A stretch of 36,898 nucleotides of DNA from Eubacterium sp. (lineage in GTDB: Bacteria > Bacillota > Clostridia > Lachnospirales > Lachnospiraceae). Shown in pieces: positions 9,799-17,010 of the stretch. Below the pieces are notes generated by a model. It saw nothing but the letters and a program-made list of their open reading frames with translations, ran no database searches and was not told the origin of the DNA. Both the position numbers and the translations under genes were made by a program. The stretch spans positions 1 through 36,898 of the forward strand of contig JAFRNE010000025.1 in the NCBI GenBank assembly GCA_017430325.1, given 5' to 3'. Position 1 is the first letter of the stretch, and each line of letters opens with the position of its first letter.

Positions 9799-11742
9799 TC
9801 AGTATTCCCTGACGATAACATTCAGCATACGATCGTCATTCGAACTGTACCACTTTGATCCTTGCTCAACGACGAGTGTACCGCACTTTTCCGCCTTCTC
9901 TTTATCTGAATAATACTTCACATTACCATCACTGTCCCTATCATAGGAATATTTGCCGGGCAGGAATACCCCCCTTCCGCCTGCATAGTGAGCATCGATT
10001 ATGCCTTTTTTGCTATAAGTTACACTCGCGCCTTTGCCGTCTTTACCTGGACGGTAAATGTCAAAGCTCATCCTGTTCAGCATCTCTGAATTATCCACAA
10101 GATATATGCCGAAGGCTGCCACAGCACCTTTACGATTCTCTATCTTGCTGCCATGCGAGATAGCACATCTGCTGGTCATAAGTGTTCCATAATTGATTAC
10201 ATTCCCGCCATTTATAACCGAAAGATAGTCTTTACAGTTTACATAAACCCCGTTTGATTTTTTGGGTGATGGTCCCAGCGTATAAACCTTGCCTCCCGGC
10301 ATGATGATCATATCGCCGCCGTTTATCTCGATAAAGCCCTCCGCGGAATCCATATAAGGAAATACGCTTCCGCCATCCTTTACGATTATGGTTCCGCCTT
10401 CATTTATAATCGTGCCTTTATTGATGAAGACCCCTTCTATCGAAAGAACTCCACCCTTCTTAACTATGATAGTGGAGGTTTCAGGAAGAACAACGCCGTC
10501 AGCCTTCGCCGTCTTGCCGTTCTGGTCCTTATAGGTCGCATCGCCGACTATAAGCATCTGTCCGTCATCTATGATCGTCGTTCCGCCTTCGCCTGTATCC
10601 TTGTCTCCCCCTTCTCCTTTTAAGGATGCAAATACATACTGGGTTCCGACATAGAGATAATAGGTATAATGGATATCTTCCTTATAATTACTGGTGTAAT
10701 CCTGTCCCACACCATGCATATATGCGTAATGTATCGGAGTAAGCCACCCGTTTACAGGACAGAGATATTGCAGCGCATCCGCATTACCCTTAATAGCATA
10801 TAATGTGTTATCTTTACTCGAAGTGGTCTGAACGATCGAATAATAACGTTTTTCAGCATCCTTACTCTCAAAAAACGGATAATAATTTGTCAGATGGGCA
10901 ACCGGCTCGCCTTCACCGCTACTCTTATTTGGATATATATAGATATGCTCACTTGATGCTCTGTCTCCAAGATCAAGATATGACATATCTGCCGGATTGC
11001 TCTTTGCAGAACCGTCAACGATTGCTATCTGCGCTCTGGTTATATTGCCATTCTTGATTTCCCCCGCCTTGACAAAGAGCGTTCCCATACAGCCGCCGGT
11101 GGTGAAGAACTTATCCTTGATCAACTGTGATTCGGAATCAAACATCCAATCGCTGATTCCCTTCAGCTTATCATCGCCGAGCCCATCCTCGTCCATCTTG
11201 AAGAAAAAGTTCTCATACTGGTCAAAGCCAAAATAATATGGATTCTTGTCGCTATTAAACTTTGCTCCCCATATCTTCTGAACCATTGCCACATAGTCAT
11301 CACCCGCAACATCCACAAGCCTGTTATAGCTATTGTACCAGCCTGAATTTACAGTCTCACGCGGAAGATAGATATGATTCTTATCATTATAGAGCGAAAC
11401 GAATCTCCACCTGTTTGCAACCCCGTCGCCAACAGCTGCATTTTCGCTATAGCAGAACATACATGCGTGGAACTTGCCATCTTTGAATATAGTATTAATA
11501 TTATTTTCATTGACTCTCTCCCATTTCCAGAAGGAGATGCGTCCGTTTTCGTCTTTGAGGATATCGGTTTTGACTGCGCCCGCTTCGGTTGTTTCCTCCT
11601 CGCTTCCGGTCTCCTCTGACCCTGCTGACTCCGTCGTCGGATCATCAGCATATGAAGCTCCTGCGCCCTGCTCGAATAAGGCTATGGAAAACATCAAAGC
11701 CATTGCGGCCGTTATGCACTTTTTTCTAATTTTTTTCTTCAT
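9799..11742 (-). CDS. Large secreted protein with solenoid-like glycine-rich repeats, T4SS operon
   Basis: 647 residues; start follows CGGAGGC. The N-terminus (MKKKIRKK, then a hydrophobic stretch to about 29) is a signal peptide with likely cleavage near the ASYA site at 29-32, followed by an acidic Ser/Glu/Thr linker to about 56. The middle is soluble and aromatic-rich. Roughly residues 395-560 contain short beta-strands closed by Gly-Gly turns, such as GTIINEGGTIIVKDGGS and INGGDMIIMPGGKVY, the look of a right-handed beta-helix. There is no C-terminal membrane helix or sortase motif, so the protein is probably released or held by the apparatus. It lies between the pilin and the coupling protein genes. 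Candidate roles are pilus-tip adhesin, surface factor or secreted effector; none is proven. No named family is recognised. Confidence 0.75.
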   Translation of the reverse strand: MKKKIRKKCITAAMALMFSIALFEQGAGASYADDPTTESAGSEETGSEEETTEAGAVKTDILKDENGRISFWKWERVNENNINTIFKDGKFHACMFCYSENAAVGDGVANRWRFVSLYNDKNHIYLPRETVNSGWYNSYNRLVDVAGDDYVAMVQKIWGAKFNSDKNPYYFGFDQYENFFFKMDEDGLGDDKLKGISDWMFDSESQLIKDKFFTTGGCMGTLFVKAGEIKNGNITRAQIAIVDGSAKSNPADMSYLDLGDRASSEHIYIYPNKSSGEGEPVAHLTNYYPFFESKDAEKRYYSIVQTTSSKDNTLYAIKGNADALQYLCPVNGWLTPIHYAYMHGVGQDYTSNYKEDIHYTYYLYVGTQYVFASLKGEGGDKDTGEGGTTIIDDGQMLIVGDATYKDQNGKTAKADGVVLPETSTIIVKKGGVLSIEGVFINKGTIINEGGTIIVKDGGSVFPYMDSAEGFIEINGGDMIIMPGGKVYTLGPSPKKSNGVYVNCKDYLSVINGGNVINYGTLMTSRCAISHGSKIENRKGAVAAFGIYLVDNSEMLNRMSFDIYRPGKDGKGASVTYSKKGIIDAHYAGGRGVFLPGKYSYDRDSDGNVKYYSDKEKAEKCGTLVVEQGSKWYSSNDDRMLNVIVREY

Positions 11743-11781
11743 ATACTGCCTCCGATACGATAGTCTCTATAAACCTGCAAT

Positions 11782-11805
11782 GCTGCACAGCATGAACTGT
11801 GCAGC
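11782..11805 (-). other. Intercistronic RNA hairpin after the pilin gene
   Basis: Perfect 9-bp stem GCTGCACAG / CTGTGCAGC with a 6-base loop in the 80-bp gap between the pilin stop and the secreted-protein start. An outer CTGC/GCAG pair extends it. No run of T follows on the coding strand, so it is probably not a full terminator. It may protect the upstream pilin mRNA or attenuate downstream transcription. Confidence 0.7.
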
Positions 11806-11822
11806 CGCAGACAGATTATAAT

Positions 11823-12275
11823 TTACATGAACTTAGCAACTTCGATAAGAGCGTCTGTAGTAGCCTTCTTCTTTGTGCTCTCCTGCATCCAGTTCTTAAG
11901 AGGATCGATAGAAAGCTTAAGTGCTACTATAAGAACGAAAATAAGGATGAAACCGATAATGGCTGTCTTAAGTGCCTGCTTTCTCTTTTCCTTCTCCTGC
12001 GGCTCTTCAGCTGTCGCATACTTAACTCCGAGGAAGATACAGAAAATAGTTCCGCCTGATCCTACTAGAACAAGTAATGGGTTAACGATAGAATCGATAA
12101 GGTTTGTGATTGGCTTAACAACTCCGTCAAATGCACCCTCAGCTGCAAATGCGAATCCATTGTATGACAGTACTACTGCCATCACGATGAAGGCAAAGGA
12201 CATGATCTTAAATGTCCTCATCTTCTTCTTGTCATTTCCTAATGTTTCGAGCATGTTCAAAATCTTCTTTTTCAT
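11823..12275 (-). CDS. VirB2/TrbC-like T4SS pilin
   Basis: 150 residues; ATG follows AAGGAGGC. A long basic N-terminus and hydrophobic segment end in an AFAAEG signal-peptidase-like site (about residue 45), leaving a small mature protein with two further hydrophobic segments (about 60-86 and 104-122) joined by the charged loop ATAEEPQEKEKRKQA. A hydrophobic segment, a loop of the type 'sagdpekkekak', then GFILIFVLIV is the standard look of the Gram-positive T4SS pilin family related to VirB2. It is the first gene of the T4SS operon and is followed by a stem-loop, consistent with a need for more pilin than other subunits. The alternative is a small Maff2-like accessory membrane protein. Confidence 0.83.
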   Translation of the reverse strand: MKKKILNMLETLGNDKKKMRTFKIMSFAFIVMAVVLSYNGFAFAAEGAFDGVVKPITNLIDSIVNPLLVLVGSGGTIFCIFLGVKYATAEEPQEKEKRKQALKTAIIGFILIFVLIVALKLSIDPLKNWMQESTKKKATTDALIEVAKFM

Positions 12276-12335
12276 AATATTAGCCTCCTTGAAAAATTAT
12301 GGTTTGTCTTTGATGAGTTGACTTTACCACATAGT

Positions 12336-12356
12336 GCATAACAAAAGCGCAACAAA
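12336..12356 (-). promoter_or_regulatory. Two direct repeats (11-bp period) upstream of the T4SS operon, facing it
   Basis: On the minus strand TTTGTTGCGC (12356-12347) and TTTGTTATGC (12345-12336) start exactly 11 bp apart. They lie 61-81 bp upstream of the pilin start. SARP-type regulators bind direct repeats with this spacing, and two such regulators are encoded just upstream. A confident -10 box for the pilin promoter could not be assigned: TATGTG at 12333-12328 and CATAAT at 12301-12296 are both weak candidates. Confidence 0.55.
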
Positions 12357-12458
12357 TAAAAAACTTTTTTTGAAAAAATTTTTATTTTATTGAAAAACCA
12401 CGTATTCGCGTCGTTTTCGAGGCGTTTTTTATCATAAAACATTTTTGTTTTCCCCGAA
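12357..12458. other. AT-rich spacer between the two repeat clusters
   Basis: Phased runs of A and T (for example 12358-12400) suggest intrinsically bent DNA. No gene is seen in the 217-bp gap between the pilin and HK1 genes. No strong terminator was found after HK1, so read-through from HK1 into the pilin gene is possible. Confidence 0.4.
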
Positions 12459-12510
12459 TTTTGTTGCTGTTTGTTATGCTTTTGTTGCTCTTTTATGCGT
12501 TTTGTTGCTC
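12459..12510 (+). promoter_or_regulatory. Array of TTTGTT repeats with helical-turn spacing
   Basis: On the plus strand TTTGTTGCTG, TTTGTTATGC, TTTGTTGCTC, a degenerate TTTTATGCG and TTTGTTGCTC start at 12460, 12470, 12481, 12491 and 12501, one DNA turn apart. The last copies overlap the 3' end of the HK1 gene. The cores match the pair at 12336-12356 but point the opposite way, with an AT-rich stretch of about 100 bp between. It is a candidate distal regulator-binding array. Confidence 0.55.
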
Positions 12511-13731
12511 TTTTTTTATGATAGGTATCTTTATAACCGACTCCGTGCCAACCTCGAGCTTGTTTACAGAGAGCGTTCCGTTACATAGAACCTTAAGCCT
12601 TGTCTTAACATTTGCGGTTCCGACGCTCTTCTTCTTTTTCTGCTCAGGAAGCTCGGTTGAAGCGCCGTGTCCGTCATCGACAACACGTATCAGATAATAC
12701 CCCTTTTCTTCCTTCGTTTCAATAAGTATCTTTTCACCCTCGGTGCTCATGCTGAGGCCGTATTTTATCGCATTCTCAACAAGGGGCTGGACCGTGAGTG
12801 CAGGTATTTCGAAATCCGTTACTTCGAAGTTCTTCTCGACCCTGAACTTTCTTGAAGGAAGTATCTGGGCAAGTGATATGAACATATCCACGTGCTCCAT
12901 CTCACGTTCGAAAGGTATCATACCTGTATTTGTCAGGGATTCAAGATTCTTTCTCAGATATCCCGAGAAGCTGTAGATCGCCGGCTTAACCTTTTCCGGC
13001 TCATCATCGCAGAGCAGCGCGATCTGCTGCAGTGAATTGTATATAAAATGCGGATGTATCTGATCCATCAGAACAACCAGCTTGTTCTCGGAAAGTTCAG
13101 CTCTGTTCTTCAGGAGCTCATTCTCCACATCCATCTGATAACCGAAGAAAACTATCAGAAGCAGCATAACTATACCGAAGCCCATAAGGTCGAGCCTGAC
13201 TCTCGTCATACCGATAAGACACGCAGCTATCGGGAACAACATTCCTATAATAAAGCCCAGGCACTGTCTGATATCCTTATTTGACAGCGTCAGCATGATG
13301 ACGATGATTATATATTGCATAAGGAAAGCAAGATATGATGTATAGCCTACGCCCTTAAATATGACAAGCACCATGATGAGGAGCGCAAACAGTCCCTGCA
13401 GTGACGTCCAGAAGATCATATCCCACTGCTTCTTCCACTCGCCCTCACTTTCGATGAAGTACAGGCAGAAAAGAGGAGCCACAAGAGAGTAAAATATCAT
13501 TGAACGCGCCGAGCTGACACCGAAGACGCCCACATCATCACGGACAAATATATTTATCGGTGTGAGCTGCAGCCTGAGTCCGCCCAGAACAACGCACAGT
13601 GACGCTATAAACCATCCCATTCTCCAGCTGTGATTCTTGGCTTTTGAGGCAACTATAAGGATAGTAAAAGCAAGTATGATAGACACCATAACGATGAATA
13701 TATTTATTGTTTTAGAAACATCTACTGTCAT
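12493..13731 (-). CDS. LytS-like membrane sensor histidine kinase (HK1)
   Basis: 412 residues; start preceded by GAGAGGAC. About seven hydrophobic helices fill residues 8-200 with only short loops, so sensing is probably within or near the membrane. The His_kinase domain follows, with IHPHFIYNSLQQ at 225-236 (likely phospho-acceptor H228), then an HATPase_c domain with the N-box VQPLVENAIKYGL and the glycine box VVDDGHGA. This is the LytS/YehU class, which normally pairs with non-OmpR regulators. It is the third gene of the RR1-membrane protein-HK1 unit, and its 3' end overlaps the repeat array before the T4SS operon. RR1 is the natural partner by position; the stimulus is unknown. Confidence 0.9.
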   Translation of the reverse strand: MTVDVSKTINIFIVMVSIILAFTILIVASKAKNHSWRMGWFIASLCVVLGGLRLQLTPINIFVRDDVGVFGVSSARSMIFYSLVAPLFCLYFIESEGEWKKQWDMIFWTSLQGLFALLIMVLVIFKGVGYTSYLAFLMQYIIIVIMLTLSNKDIRQCLGFIIGMLFPIAACLIGMTRVRLDLMGFGIVMLLLIVFFGYQMDVENELLKNRAELSENKLVVLMDQIHPHFIYNSLQQIALLCDDEPEKVKPAIYSFSGYLRKNLESLTNTGMIPFEREMEHVDMFISLAQILPSRKFRVEKNFEVTDFEIPALTVQPLVENAIKYGLSMSTEGEKILIETKEEKGYYLIRVVDDGHGASTELPEQKKKKSVGTANVKTRLKVLCNGTLSVNKLEVGTESVIKIPIIKKEQQNA

Positions 13732-13766
13732 ATCGTCCTCTCAGAACTCCTCAACCTATCTTTTTC

Positions 13767-13819
13767 GTTCATCACAGTCATCCGCCACATATCGCGGCCC
13801 GTTCACCACAGTCATCCGC
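13767..13819. repeat. 34-bp intergenic direct duplication
   Basis: GTTCATCACAGTCATCCGC at 13767-13785 recurs with one change at 13801-13819, 34 bp on, in the gap between HK1 and the upstream membrane protein gene. It has no evident coding role. Confidence 0.7.
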
Positions 13820-13826
13820 ATGTCGT

Positions 13827-14573
13827 CTAACGTCCGCCTGCCACCTGATTGTTATAATTATATAAATAGTAGTCATAGCACATATGACGCGTCGTCAGCC
13901 ATACTCTTATCACGATATAAATATACATAAGAAGCGCTGCAGATAAGATTATCGTAAATATATATGAAAACGCCGAAAGCACACCCGGTATCTCCACATT
14001 ATCAAACTGAAATACTCTTCTGGCTATAGTACAGATAGTGAAAAGCAGATAATACGATGAAAGCACACCTGTTTCTACATATATCCATAGGCTGGCAAGC
14101 TTTCTCACCGAATCAGCCTTATCATGCCTATCCATGGACCTGTAAACCTCTGCCTCTCCCTTGATAAGCGAATAGATTACAAAGGCTGCACAGATATCAG
14201 GAAGCAGCGATACTATAAGTGCAACAGAATTAGCTGCAACATTATTTCCCGAAATATCAGCTATCCATGAAAAGACCTGTGTCAGAACACCCGTAACCAT
14301 ATAGGCAAGGCTTGTCACCCAGGCATAATAAAAATTCTTCGCAATACGTGAAAGTCTGTAAAGACAGATAAACACACCGATCATTACGACATGCTTAAAT
14401 GAATTCACATACGAAACAAGTGTTCCGAGGAATTTGTATGCGCCCTCGCCGGAATACATACTGATCCTTATACCAAGAATATCCAGCACTATGGCGACAG
14501 TATGCATTACAGCCATCAGCAGGACTGTAACATATGGAAGAACCCTTATGGCTCTGAAATCGGATCCTTTCAC
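13827..14573 (-). CDS. Polytopic membrane protein of unknown function between RR1 and HK1
   Basis: 248 residues. The start is GTG at 14573, chosen because AAGGAGAT lies 8 bases upstream. Six or seven hydrophobic helices span about residues 12-33, 48-70, 82-104, 112-138, 160-185 and 198-228. The C-terminus is Tyr/Asn-rich (CYDYYLYNYNN) and hydrophilic. No catalytic motif is visible. Membrane topology, size and position between a kinase and its regulator suggest an accessory sensor or a target of the two-component system. HK1 and HK2 also have multi-helix N-terminal sensors, so this could be a kinase-less relative of that sensor module. That relationship is only an inference. Confidence 0.7.
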   Translation of the reverse strand: MKGSDFRAIRVLPYVTVLLMAVMHTVAIVLDILGIRISMYSGEGAYKFLGTLVSYVNSFKHVVMIGVFICLYRLSRIAKNFYYAWVTSLAYMVTGVLTQVFSWIADISGNNVAANSVALIVSLLPDICAAFVIYSLIKGEAEVYRSMDRHDKADSVRKLASLWIYVETGVLSSYYLLFTICTIARRVFQFDNVEIPGVLSAFSYIFTIILSAALLMYIYIVIRVWLTTRHMCYDYYLYNYNNQVAGGR

Positions 14574-14627
14574 GATCTTATCTCCTTAATCACAAGTTAC
14601 TTTAACCAAATATATTCCGAGCTCTTA

Positions 14628-15431
14628 TTAGAAGCTTTCAGGCTTCATAAGAAGCTCACCGAGAGTCATCTCTGCCCAGGAATACTGGAGCATATACTCT
14701 CCCAGGAAGGAATTGACAGCATAACTGTCACCCTTGATATAGTCGAAATAATCACAGTCAACAAGCGAGCAATCAACGCCGTAAGCGTTCCAGCCCTTAA
14801 CCAGAACATTCTCCGAACCATGCTTCTTCAGGTCGTCCTTGAGGCTCGACATGAAAACTCTAAGCTGTTTCTTCAGAGCATTTACATCATCTCTGTCCTC
14901 AAAAAGGATACCGCAGAGCTCGCCGGCAGAACACATCGCACCGCGCCTGTCGATCATATATGCAAGAAGTTCCTTGCTCCTGCTTCTCTTAAAGTTAACA
15001 GCCTTGCCGTCCTTATCAAATACCTCAAAGTTACCGAAACACTGAACTCTGAGCTTTCCGGTACTCTCCCTCTTTACAGGATTTCTCAGATTGCCAAGCT
15101 CTCTCTCGATTGCTTCCTTAGTAACCGGCTTCAGGATAAAGCCGCTGGCATGAAGCTGGAAGGAATCATAAGCAAACTTCTCGTAGCCTGTAACAAATAC
15201 AATATTTGTCTTGCCGGAGATCTTCTTTATCTCCATAGCAAGCTGAAGTCCGGAGATTCCGGGCATTTCAATATCGAGCCAGGCCACATCCGGCTCATTC
15301 TCTTTTACAAATTTTAATGCTTTCTGGGGATCCATGAATGCATGATGACTTCCCGACGGATCGATCTCTTTCATGATCTTCACTATCTCATCGGAAACAT
15401 TTGGCTGGTCGTCTACAGAAAATGTGATCAT
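14628..15431 (-). CDS. Response regulator with receiver and SARP-type winged helix (RR1)
   Basis: 267 residues. The receiver (about 1-118) has the acidic pair VDD near residue 7, phospho-acceptor Asp in WLDIEMPG, Thr in FVTGYEKFAY and Lys in ILKPVTKE, so it looks fully functional. From about residue 128 a winged helix starts with VQCFGNFEVFDKDGK and continues through FKRSRSKELLAYMIDRRG, the signature of the SARP/OmpR-like trans_reg_C fold. The last 40 residues (DCDYFDYIKGD to GEYMLQYSWAE) match the start of the bacterial transcriptional activator (BTAD) domain, shortened here. It heads the RR1-membrane protein-HK1 unit, and its promoter carries tandem repeats suited to a SARP protein, so autoregulation is likely. 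It is a clear paralogue of RR2 at 17011-17814. Confidence 0.9.
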   Translation of the reverse strand: MITFSVDDQPNVSDEIVKIMKEIDPSGSHHAFMDPQKALKFVKENEPDVAWLDIEMPGISGLQLAMEIKKISGKTNIVFVTGYEKFAYDSFQLHASGFILKPVTKEAIERELGNLRNPVKRESTGKLRVQCFGNFEVFDKDGKAVNFKRSRSKELLAYMIDRRGAMCSAGELCGILFEDRDDVNALKKQLRVFMSSLKDDLKKHGSENVLVKGWNAYGVDCSLVDCDYFDYIKGDSYAVNSFLGEYMLQYSWAEMTLGELLMKPESF

Positions 15432-15488
15432 ATAAATACCTCTCCCTTAAAAATCCGGAGCCACCTCCGGTCACAATACATCACTCTT

Positions 15489-15539
15489 ATTATAGCAAAG
15501 TTATGTTAATATGTCACGTCCAACAAATGTCCAACAAGC
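15489..15539 (-). promoter_or_regulatory. RR1 promoter with two 11-bp operator repeats touching the -35 box
   Basis: On the minus strand two 11-bp units, GCTTGTTGGAC (15539-15529) and ATTTGTTGGAC (15528-15518), directly abut GTGACA (15517-15512). Then come 17 bp and TATAAT (15494-15489), 58 bp before the RR1 start. A near-consensus promoter whose -35 region is joined to 11-bp direct repeats is the classic layout of a SARP-activated promoter. The core resembles the TTTGTT repeats before the T4SS operon. Confidence 0.72.
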
Positions 15540-15604
15540 AATAAAAATAATAGAAAATACGCCAAAAAGTCCCCTTTTCACGACCCACTCACAGCCCCTT
15601 CAAA

Positions 15605-15642
15605 AAAACAGGCAGCAAGTACACCTCTTAACTGCCTGTTTT
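15605..15642 (-). terminator. Rho-independent terminator after HK2
   Basis: Stem AAAACAGGCAG / CTGCCTGTTTT with a 16-base loop. On the minus strand it ends in a run of seven T, 18 bp after the HK2 stop. It separates the GNAT-RR2-HK2 unit from the RR1 unit. Confidence 0.85.
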
Positions 15643-15659
15643 GTTCTTTTATATAAATA

Positions 15660-16922
15660 TTACAGCTGCGGGATAACATCACTCTTCTCCGGAATAAACA
15701 TCGTGATAGTCGTTCCTTCATCGATGACACTGTTGATCGTAAAGCTTCCGCCGCACTGATTCTCTATACGTGTCTTTACATTGCCCAGTCCGATATGAGT
15801 ACCCTCAAGCTTTTCAAGGTCTCCCACACTGAAACCCTTTCCATTATCACTGATGATTATCTCGTGGCCGGTGCCCTTCTTTCTGACTGTCACACTAACC
15901 CTGCCATCCTTACGGATACGCACACCATGACGTATGGAATTCTCCACGAGCGGCTGGATCGTAAGTGCCGGCAGTGTAAAATCATCATCCTCCACATTGA
16001 ACTCAACATGGATATTTGGAAAACGTGTCGTTTCTATATCAGCATAGATACGAGTATGTTCAAGCTCCTTCTCGATCGGTATAAAGGTCGATTCTCCAAG
16101 CGAATCGATATTCTGGCGCAGATAGGTTCCGAACTTCTCTGTGGTATCAAAAGCCTTATCAGGATCCGTCTTGCAGAGCGCCTGGATGGTCGACAGCGTA
16201 TTATACAGGAAATGCGGCTGTATCTGGCTCATCATTATCTGCATTCTCTGCTCCGCCTGAAGTGCTCTCGCGTGCTTTCTCTCAAACATAAGATGCAGCC
16301 ATATATAGTAAAATACGGTACAGCTCACGATTGCTACGGTAAGGAAGCTTGTAACAGTAACCTGCATCGGAACAAAGAGATCCAGCAGGACTGAGATCAC
16401 GATCAAAGCTACATTTATGATAGGAATGGAATTCTCCAGCTTCCTGTCTCGCCTCAGCTCTTTCATTGTAACAAACTGGAGCTGGATGATAAGGATACCG
16501 CTTATGATATGGCAGGTATAGCCCAGTTTTCCTCTTATAAAGTGATTGTCCTTGTTGATGGTAAAGCATATGTCCGAAAAGATCGCCGTTAAATGTACAA
16601 GGGCATTTAATATAGTAAGCGCCCAGACAAACAGATGTTTTTTATCCTGTGCTACTATCGTAAAGAAAAAGGCAATGATAAGCGGTCTCACACAGTATCC
16701 GTAGATGGAAACCAGCGTTCTGAGCCTCGGAAGCGGAACATGTTCAGCAAGCATATATTCCGTAAGATTCTGTGCGGTAAGCGTGAAAATAAGGGCGATG
16801 ATTATGAGCATCCCCCTCCTGTATTTTTTACCAATATATGGATCGATCAGTACAGCGAACGTAAGTCCCAGCATCTGAAGGAACAACGGGACAAGTCGCA
16901 TTGTATATTCTTCAAAGTTCAT
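15660..16922 (-). CDS. LytS-like membrane sensor histidine kinase (HK2)
   Basis: 420 residues from ATG at 16922, preferred over an upstream TTG at 16949 because AAGAGA lies 6 bases before it. About seven hydrophobic helices cover residues 8-215. The His_kinase segment has SQIQPHFLYNTLSTIQ (likely phospho-acceptor H237), and the HATPase_c domain has LVENSIRHGV and ISDNGKGFSVGD. The architecture is the same as HK1, so the two probably arose by duplication. It lies downstream of RR2 and ends in a strong terminator. The signal is unknown. Close similarity of both kinase-regulator pairs makes cross-talk possible. Confidence 0.9.
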   Translation of the reverse strand: MNFEEYTMRLVPLFLQMLGLTFAVLIDPYIGKKYRRGMLIIIALIFTLTAQNLTEYMLAEHVPLPRLRTLVSIYGYCVRPLIIAFFFTIVAQDKKHLFVWALTILNALVHLTAIFSDICFTINKDNHFIRGKLGYTCHIISGILIIQLQFVTMKELRRDRKLENSIPIINVALIVISVLLDLFVPMQVTVTSFLTVAIVSCTVFYYIWLHLMFERKHARALQAEQRMQIMMSQIQPHFLYNTLSTIQALCKTDPDKAFDTTEKFGTYLRQNIDSLGESTFIPIEKELEHTRIYADIETTRFPNIHVEFNVEDDDFTLPALTIQPLVENSIRHGVRIRKDGRVSVTVRKKGTGHEIIISDNGKGFSVGDLEKLEGTHIGLGNVKTRIENQCGGSFTINSVIDEGTTITMFIPEKSDVIPQL

Positions 16923-17010
16923 ATCATATCTCTTAACCGGCGCCGGCAATATTCATATCATCACCGGTCTTTTTTCAAATAATACTTTTCTATAAATCAC
17001 CGCCGCACTA

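Noticed and set aside
10482..10502. LPxTG-like motif (LPETS) in the secreted protein
   Set aside because: It is internal, lacks the final Gly, and no hydrophobic helix and basic tail follow, so sortase anchoring is not supported.
12276..12492. Riboswitch or small RNA in the pilin leader
   Set aside because: No conserved aptamer-like stems could be recognised; the region is explained better by AT-rich DNA and direct repeats.
14502..15317. Plus-strand open frame of 271 codons opposite RR1
   Set aside because: Antisense shadow of the response regulator, which has a complete receiver and winged helix.
15795..16394. Plus-strand open frame of 199 codons opposite HK2
   Set aside because: Antisense to the kinase ATPase and membrane domains, with no ribosome site or known motif.
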